DNA of 7,046 nt from Lachnospiraceae bacterium (GTDB lineage Bacteria > Bacillota > Clostridia > Lachnospirales > Lachnospiraceae). Every line of letters begins with the position of its first letter. Positions within the stretch are counted from its first letter, which is position 1. Below, piece by piece: positions 1 to 4,900 of the stretch. The stretch lies in assembly GCA_021199395.1 (NCBI GenBank), contig JAJQIE010000088.1, positions 1 to 7,046 of the forward strand. The letters are read 5' to 3'. Under the pieces are notes generated by a model. It was given only the letters and a program-made list of their open reading frames with translations. It made no database searches and was not told the DNA's origin. Both the position numbers and the translations under genes were made by a program.

Positions 1-67
1 TCACACCTGTAGAGACAGAAATAGCGTAAATTTGGTCAAGGTGTGACCTGTAACGACGAAATCGTCG
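1..67. promoter_or_regulatory. Cluster of inverted repeats upstream of the LuxR-type regulator
   Basis: Three overlapping symmetries can be read directly. TCACACCT (1-8) is the reverse complement of AGGTGTGA (39-46). GGTCA (34-38) and TGACC (44-48) form a 5-bp inverted repeat around five bases. CGACGA (54-59) and TCGTCG (62-67) form a perfect 6-bp inverted repeat around AA. In addition ACCTGTA occurs twice in direct orientation (5-11 and 46-52). The 54-67 palindrome is centred roughly 67 bases upstream of the inferred transcription start of the regulator gene, a common place for an activator site. It is not followed by a T run, so it is unlikely to be a terminator of an upstream gene. The regulatory role is inference; only the symmetry is seen. 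Confidence 0.4.
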
Positions 68-92
68 GGCACCACAGAGTTTCAATTTTCGC

Positions 93-121
93 TTGCGGAT
101 AAAGCATTCAGAGGGTAAAAT
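93..121 (+). promoter_or_regulatory. Candidate sigma-A promoter for the LuxR-type regulator gene
   Basis: TTGCGG (93-98) and TAAAAT (116-121) are separated by exactly 17 bases. The -10 matches the consensus at five of six positions and the -35 at its TTG core. Transcription would begin near 127-128, giving a leader of about 60 nt before the ATG at 188. A weak -35 fits a promoter that depends on an activator, and the palindrome at 54-67 lies just upstream. Confidence 0.5.
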
Positions 122-187
122 AACAGACAGGTAGCTTTACTACGAAAAACCGGAAGGTATCCTTTTCGGATAAATTGGAGCAGTACT

Positions 188-1201
188 ATGGAAATGAGAA
201 ATTCAGTTCTGATGCCGTTAATTAACAGTGCGTTTAAGCCCGGACATTGCCTTGAAACCATCCAGACAATGGCGAACGACAAGGAGCGCGACATCGCAAT
301 GGGAGAATTTTATTATTTCAGTGGACGTCCGGAGGAAGCTGCAAGGGAGATGGAGCCTTATCTGGCGAGCTCTGATACGGCGCTTCGTCTGTCTGCCTGT
401 CTGGTCTATGCTTACGCAAACCTTGCCACAGATGATATTCGGCTCGCCCGTCATGCGCTGACCGAGACGGAAAAGACATTTACTGCTATCAGCAAAGACC
501 AGGCGGCCTCTCCCGAATTGAAAGCAATGTCCGCTTTTGCCTCTGTCACAGCGGCTGTTTTGCTCCACCTCCCGCTGAAAAACAACGATGCATTTGATTC
601 GATGGAATTGATGCTATTACCGGCCGGGCTGCGTTTCTTCTCCTGCTATGTGCAGGCGCATTACGCCTACCTGCAGGGAGAATATGGAAAAAGCCTTGGG
701 ATTGTCGAGACGGCACTGGCGTTCCAGCCCCAGGTCTATCCTGTTCCCACCATTTATCTCCGGTTAGTCGCTGTCATGGATTATATGGCTCTGAGAAATT
801 CGGAAAAGGCGAAGGAACAGCTGCTGCTTGCATGGAAGCTTGCGAGGCCGGATGGACTGATCGAAGCATTTGGCGAGCATCACGGGCTGCTTGGAGGCGT
901 TCTGGAAGCTACACTGAAAAAGGATTATCCGGAAGAATTCAAACAGATCATAAACATCACCTACAGATTCTCCGACGGATGGAGAAAAGTACATAACCCG
1001 GATACCGGGCATGACGTTGCGGATAACCTGACGACAACGGAATTTGCCATCGCTATGCTGGCGGCAAGGGGATGGACCTATCAGGAGATCGGTACCCACA
1101 TGGGAAGCACTGTAAATACGGTCAAGGCTCATATGAAAGCGGTCATGAGCAAGCTTGGGGTGGAGCAGAAGAGCGATCTGAAAAAATACATGCTGAAATA
1201 A
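188..1201 (+). CDS. LuxR-type transcription regulator with helical-repeat N-terminal region
   Basis: This 337-residue cytoplasmic DNA-binding protein ends in a GerE/LuxR helix-turn-helix (about residues 281-337). The domain reads LTTTEFAIAMLAARGWTYQE, then an IGTHMGS turn, then the recognition helix TVNTVKAHM and the SKLGVEQKSDL end, matching the family pattern (conserved Glu285, TVKAH around 311-315, KLGV 322-325). Residues 1-276 are mainly helical with TPR-like pieces, for example GEFYYFSGRPEEAAREMEPY and GEYGKSLGIVETALAF. This resembles the C-terminal helical-repeat part of MalT-like regulators, but no P-loop ATPase is present and there is no receiver domain with a phospho-acceptor motif. 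The start is supported by GGAG at 177-180, seven bases before the ATG. The gene has its own candidate promoter and an intrinsic terminator at 1291-1320, so it is probably monocistronic. Its ligand and targets cannot be read from the sequence. The DNA-binding assignment is strong; the TPR-like assignment is moderate. Confidence 0.88.
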   Translation: MEMRNSVLMPLINSAFKPGHCLETIQTMANDKERDIAMGEFYYFSGRPEEAAREMEPYLASSDTALRLSACLVYAYANLATDDIRLARHALTETEKTFTAISKDQAASPELKAMSAFASVTAAVLLHLPLKNNDAFDSMELMLLPAGLRFFSCYVQAHYAYLQGEYGKSLGIVETALAFQPQVYPVPTIYLRLVAVMDYMALRNSEKAKEQLLLAWKLARPDGLIEAFGEHHGLLGGVLEATLKKDYPEEFKQIINITYRFSDGWRKVHNPDTGHDVADNLTTTEFAIAMLAARGWTYQEIGTHMGSTVNTVKAHMKAVMSKLGVEQKSDLKKYMLK

Positions 1202-1288
1202 AAACAAAATAAGCAGAACAGAACAATAAAAAAATTAAAACGGAAAACAGAATAAGCAAAATAAACAGAATAAAAAACAGAAAAGGCA
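1202..1288 (+). repeat. A-rich low-complexity 3' untranslated tail with degenerate short repeats
   Basis: The 87 bases after the stop codon are overwhelmingly A with scattered G and C and only seven T. Short phrases recur: AATAAGCA at 1208-1215 and 1251-1258, and ACAGAATAA at 1247-1255 and 1265-1273, with several CAGAA variants. No reading frame continues usefully through it. It would be an unstructured stretch of mRNA between the stop codon and the terminator hairpin. Its origin, by slippage or otherwise, is unknown. Confidence 0.6.
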
Positions 1289-1290
1289 TT

Positions 1291-1320
1291 TCCCTCTGCG
1301 GCAAACGCAGGGGGATTTTT
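1291..1320 (+). terminator. Intrinsic terminator of the LuxR-type regulator gene
   Basis: TCCCTCTGCG (1291-1300) pairs with CGCAGGGGGA (1306-1315) over ten base pairs with one G-U pair and a five-base loop. TTTTT follows immediately (1316-1320). It lies about 90 bases after the stop codon. This is a textbook rho-independent terminator and separates the regulator from the downstream unit. Confidence 0.9.
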
Positions 1321-1380
1321 CGAGATACAGGCAGCTTTGTTCTCCGTTTAAAAAAATTCCTTATACCGAACGTCTGTTTC

Positions 1381-1408
1381 TCACCCTTTTTTGCGCTGAA
1401 ATGGGTGA
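1381..1408. promoter_or_regulatory. Inverted repeat next to the second promoter, possible operator
   Basis: TCACCC (1381-1386) is the reverse complement of GGGTGA (1403-1408), with 16 bases between. The right arm abuts the position where a -35 element would sit for the -10 at 1431-1436, and the centre is near -48. The arms resemble the TCACACCT/AGGTGTGA arms upstream of the regulator gene (1-46). A regulator site is an inference; six-base arms can occur by chance. The rest of 1321-1430 shows no gene. Confidence 0.3.
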
Positions 1409-1427
1409 TGTCGGATTCCAAAATTGC

Positions 1428-1436
1428 TGATATAAT
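1428..1436 (+). promoter_or_regulatory. Extended -10 promoter for the small protein / surface protein unit
   Basis: TGA followed by TATAAT (1431-1436) is a perfect -10 hexamer with the TGn extension. No good -35 lies 16-18 bases upstream (ATGTCG region), which is normal for extended -10 promoters and leaves room for activation. Transcription would start near 1443 and give a leader of about 100 nt before the ATG at 1546. No terminator separates the two following genes, so this promoter probably serves both. Confidence 0.65.
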
Positions 1437-1455
1437 TGTGCCATATCAAAAGGAA

Positions 1456-1508
1456 AGCCTGAAATAAGTCGACCGCAATCCCATCGGTTTGGGACGATGG
1501 GGAAGGCT
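1456..1508 (+). promoter_or_regulatory. Structured 5' leader: nested hairpin upstream of the small Cys-rich gene
   Basis: AGCCT (1456-1460) can pair with AGGCT (1504-1508). Inside it CCCATCG (1480-1486) pairs with CGATGGG (1495-1501) around an eight-base loop, GTTTGGGA. The structure starts just after the inferred transcription start and ends about 25 bases before the ribosome binding site. It could be a regulatory leader or simply a stabilising 5' hairpin. I compared it by eye with riboswitch consensus sequences I remember and found no convincing match. Confidence 0.35.
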
Positions 1509-1533
1509 GATAAATATTCAATGGAAAAATAAA

Positions 1534-1539
1534 AAGGAA
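1534..1539 (+). promoter_or_regulatory. Ribosome binding site that fixes the start of the small Cys-rich protein
   Basis: AAGGAA lies six bases before the ATG at 1546. The reading frame is open back to a TTG at 1489, but that TTG is inside the leader hairpin and has no ribosome binding site. The ATG at 1546 is therefore the supported start. Confidence 0.75.
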
Positions 1540-1545
1540 TTACAG

Positions 1546-1851
1546 ATGGAGAAAAAAACACGACATTACGAATTCGAGGGCGCGGTATTTGATCTTCCGA
1601 TGTATTATGATGAGCTTGCGGATATGTACATTGAGGAATACCGGAATTTCAATGAAAGCCCGGTGTGGACGAGGAAGGGCTGTCCTGTTACACACTCGGT
1701 AGAAGAAGCCTGTCCGTTCGGCGAATGGGAAAATCCGGAGCGCTTTAATATCTGTGGCGACTGCCGGTTTTATACAACGATTTCTCCTCATGCGCTGATC
1801 GGGGTCTGCAGACATGAAAAGAGACTCTGGGCGAACAGGAAGCTCGAATAA
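1546..1851 (+). CDS. Small cysteine-rich protein, possible metal or Fe-S binder; function unknown
   Basis: This is a 101-residue protein without a signal peptide or membrane segment, so it is probably cytoplasmic. It has five cysteines: Cys46 (GCPVTH), Cys56 (EEACPFGEW), Cys70 and Cys73 (ICGDCRFY) and Cys88 (GVCRHEK), with His50 and His90 close to two of them. The order C-x9-C-x13-C-x2-C-x14-C looks like a zinc or iron-sulfur site. The EACP and CGxC...GxC pieces resemble, from memory, small subunits of glycyl-radical decarboxylases such as HpdC, but no glycyl-radical enzyme is in the window and I do not assign that function. The N-terminal half is acidic and Tyr-rich (DLPMYYDELADMYIEEYR). Transcription probably comes from the extended -10 promoter at 1428-1436. 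The next gene starts 52 bases downstream with no terminator between, so co-transcription is likely. That the gene is real is well supported by its RBS, promoter and cysteine pattern; the function is open. Confidence 0.75.
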   Translation: MEKKTRHYEFEGAVFDLPMYYDELADMYIEEYRNFNESPVWTRKGCPVTHSVEEACPFGEWENPERFNICGDCRFYTTISPHALIGVCRHEKRLWANRKLE

Positions 1852-1886
1852 AAAAGAACAGCTTTATTACTCCTGTATTACATTAG

Positions 1887-1892
1887 AAAGGA
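1887..1892 (+). promoter_or_regulatory. Ribosome binding site deciding the start of the surface protein
   Basis: AAAGGA ends 11 bases before the ATG at 1904, and a second purine stretch (GGACGGAAGA, 1894-1903) runs up to that ATG. The frame is open back to 1814, but that ATG lies inside the upstream gene and would put about 30 polar residues before the signal peptide. The ATG at 1892 has its purines too close. Starting at 1904 gives MKKYMGRKKR followed directly by a hydrophobic core, as expected for a signal peptide. ATG 1916 remains possible. Confidence 0.6.
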
Positions 1893-1903
1893 TGGACGGA
1901 AGA

Positions 1904-4900
1904 ATGAAAAAATACATGGGAAGAAAGAAAAGAATACTGAGCCTGCTGCTGACTTTTGTGCTTTGCGTAAACGCTTTGCCGATTTCTGCAACTGAGACAG
2001 AGACTCCCGCCGCTGCTGAAAGCGCAGATGAAAATGCGGATGTGACATGGAATACCGAAGAGACGCCGGCAAAGACTACCATAGCAGAAGGGGCTGCAAA
2101 AGACACTGCAGCGGAAACAGAGAGTGAAGAAAGTGAAACGGCTGACGGCTCCATCGCTGACGCTCCGACAGCCGCTGGCGCAAGCGCTGCTGAAAACAGG
2201 GATGAGTCTCAGGATAACGGAGAAGCTGCCACGGCAGCGACAACAGAAATGACAACAGAAATGACAACAGAAATGACAACAGAAACAATAGCAGATGATG
2301 AAGGTGCCGCTGAAAACGGGGACGAGTCTCAGGATATCGGGGAAACGATTACAGAAGTGACGACCGAAGCGACCGCAGAAATGACGACCGAAACGGTCAC
2401 AGAGGCGACTACAGAAACGATGACCGAAGTAGTAACTGAAGCAGCAACCGAAGCAATGACCGAAACAATAACCGAAGCGATTACCGAAACGGCAATCGAG
2501 GCAATAACAGAAGCGACGACTGAAGCGATTACCGAAACGATGGCAGAAACAGCTACAGAAGCGATTCCTGAATCGCCGGAGCAAACAGACGACAGCGAGG
2601 AGGATGAGGAAGAGGAGACAGAATCCGAACCTTCTTCTTACAGTATCTCCAGTACCATGGTTGGGATGACGCTTTACGCCTCCGCTGAGGAGGAGACCTA
2701 TACAGTATATATCAATCCGGGCGACTACGGAAGTCTCACAGAAGCAGATGATTACAGCGGATATGTCGTTTCACTGGATTCCTCCGGCTCCTATTCTGTC
2801 TCTGAGGTCAGTGGTATGCTGTGTATTTCCGGCATTCAGTCCGGAGGAACAGATGATTTTAAGATCGATTTGGATGTGATAAATGTAAATAACGGGAAGA
2901 TGCTGGACGGCTTTTCAATAGACATGTCAAAGACGGAAAGCGGTGCGTCGTGTGATATCAGTGCTGAGGGCTGGTATTGGACATTTACCGGTTTTTCATT
3001 TACTTCAACTGCAGATGACGGGACTTCCTCTGCGGCCGAAGGTGACGGGGAAGAAAGCGCGGTAGTTCATACCATCTATGTGGACGTTGTGTATGACGAC
3101 ACAGCGGCTATGTATGTGTCTTTGCCGGACGGCGTCACTGCTTCAGCGAATGCATCTATCTATGAGAGTAACTCAAATATCACGGATGTGGTAATCTACC
3201 AGGATAAAGGCTATATGCTTCTTACGGCAAGGGCGGGGGCAACGATCTCCTTTGAGGATATTGTGTCATGTGGCGAGGGGTATTACACCACAACTACGGC
3301 CGTCGCGGGCCAGGATGGAACGGACGCAAACAGCATGGTAACGATCAAGTGGCAGGAAATGACAGACGTCACACTGACAGCTGTACCTGCGGCGATCAGT
3401 CTGGTATACACAGGCGAGGCACAGGCTCTGATCACAGCGGGTGCTGTTTCGGGAGGCTTCATTTACTACAGCTTCACCAATGCGGATGAAAACTGGAGTA
3501 TAAACGTTCCGACGGCAACGGATGCGGGACAGTATACGGTTTATTATAAAGTAACGGCGGATAAGTACCATTACGGTATGGAAGCGACGCCTGTAATTGC
3601 AGAGATCCAGCGAGCGGATCCCGTGATAGTAACAACACCGACGGCGGAGACAGATCTGATATACACAGGCGAAGCGCAGGCTCTGGCTACGGCGGGTACG
3701 GCTTCGGGCGGGACGATGTATTACAGCCTGACGGGAGGCGACAATGACTGGAGTACAGAAATCCCGACCGGGACGAATGCCGGAGCCTACACGGTTTATT
3801 ATAAGGTGGTCGGAGACAGTAATCATAATGACAGTGTGCCTGGGACAATCAGCGTCACTATTTCGAAGGCGGACCCGGCCTGTACAGATCCGGCCGATCG
3901 GATTGCGACTGTGGGGCAGAAGCTGTCTCAGGTGGGACTGCCCGAAGGCTGGGCCTGGGAAAATGGCAGTGTCAGCGTAGGCGATGCGGGGACAAAATCT
4001 TTCCGCGCGGTTTACACTCCGGAAGATACGGCCAATTATAATACTGTGACAGCGGATCTGACTGTAACGGTGGAAGCGGTTGCTGAGACAGACTCGGATT
4101 CTTCCCCGCTGACGGTGGAGCAGTTTACAGTGGATATGAGTACGGAGACCTATACCGGGAGTGCAATTATAAAGGAGGTCACGAGCAGTACCCTGTTGGA
4201 AAATACGGATTATACCGTCTCCTATTCGGGAAATGTGAACGCGGGTACGGCGGCTGTCACAATCACCGGTAAGGGCAGCTACAGCGGCGTCCTGAACTAT
4301 AACTTTATCATCAGCAAGGCGAATCCGACCTATACGGAGCCGACAGGACTGGCCGCGACCGCGGGGCAGAAGCTGTCAGAGGTGGTACTGCCGGACGGAT
4401 GGTCCTGGGAGGACGACAGCGCCAGCGTGGGAAGTACGGGAGTGAAATTGTTTCGCGCGGTTTACACCCCGGAAGACGCAGCTAACTACAATACGGTGAC
4501 GGAGAATCTGAGGGTAACGGTAGAGGCCGCTGCCAGCGAATCTCTGATCTCTTTGAAGATGGAGCAGTTCACGGTGGATCTGAGTGCCGAGACCTATACC
4601 GGGCAGGCGATAACAAAAGAGGTCACGAGCGATCTGGCGGAAGGCACAGACTATCTTGTATTCTACTCGGATAATACGGATGCGGGAGTAGCAGTTATTA
4701 CGATCGTTGGCACGGGCGGGTATACCGGCACCCTGACCTATAATTTTATCATTAAACGGGATGACTCGGCAGATACTGAGTTATTGAGCCTGACGCTGAC
4801 CGCGACTGCGGGTCAGACGCTGTCGCAGCTGCTGGGATTGCCGGACGGATGGATCTGGGAGGATGCCGACTCCAGTGTGGGAGGAACGGGGATCAAACTG

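Noticed and set aside
154..172. Small inverted repeats (AAGG-TAT-CCTT and TATCC-N5-GGATA) near the regulator RBS
   Set aside because: The arms are only four to five bases, overlap each other and could easily be chance.
1143..1421. Minus-strand frame with a strongly hydrophobic stretch that looks like a membrane peptide
   Set aside because: The hydrophobic residues come from the complement of the A-rich tail. The frame also crosses the terminator and the regulator gene, and no RBS is visible.
1451..1520. Possible cobalamin-type riboswitch because of the GATGGGGAAGGC stretch
   Set aside because: The other conserved elements I would expect in that class were not found, and the leader is too short for a full aptamer of that class.
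1489..1545. TTG start 19 codons upstream of the Cys-rich protein
   Set aside because: It lies in the hairpin loop of the leader and lacks an RBS; the ATG at 1546 has a good one.
1814..1903. ATG at 1814 as start of the surface protein
   Set aside because: It would overlap the upstream gene and place a polar segment before the signal peptide. The ATG at 1904 gives a standard signal peptide.
2076..2288. Minus-strand frame with repeated FLLS units
   Set aside because: This is the complement of the perfect TTEM repeats in another frame; no start signals.
2240..2566. Regular short repeats as a CRISPR array
   Set aside because: The repeats are 12 bp, in frame and coding, with no spacers.
1883..2584. 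Minus-strand frame rich in Cys, Phe and Arg with a regular period
   Set aside because: It is the mirror of the Thr/Glu 12-bp repeats, whose periodicity keeps every frame open. The composition is not protein-like.
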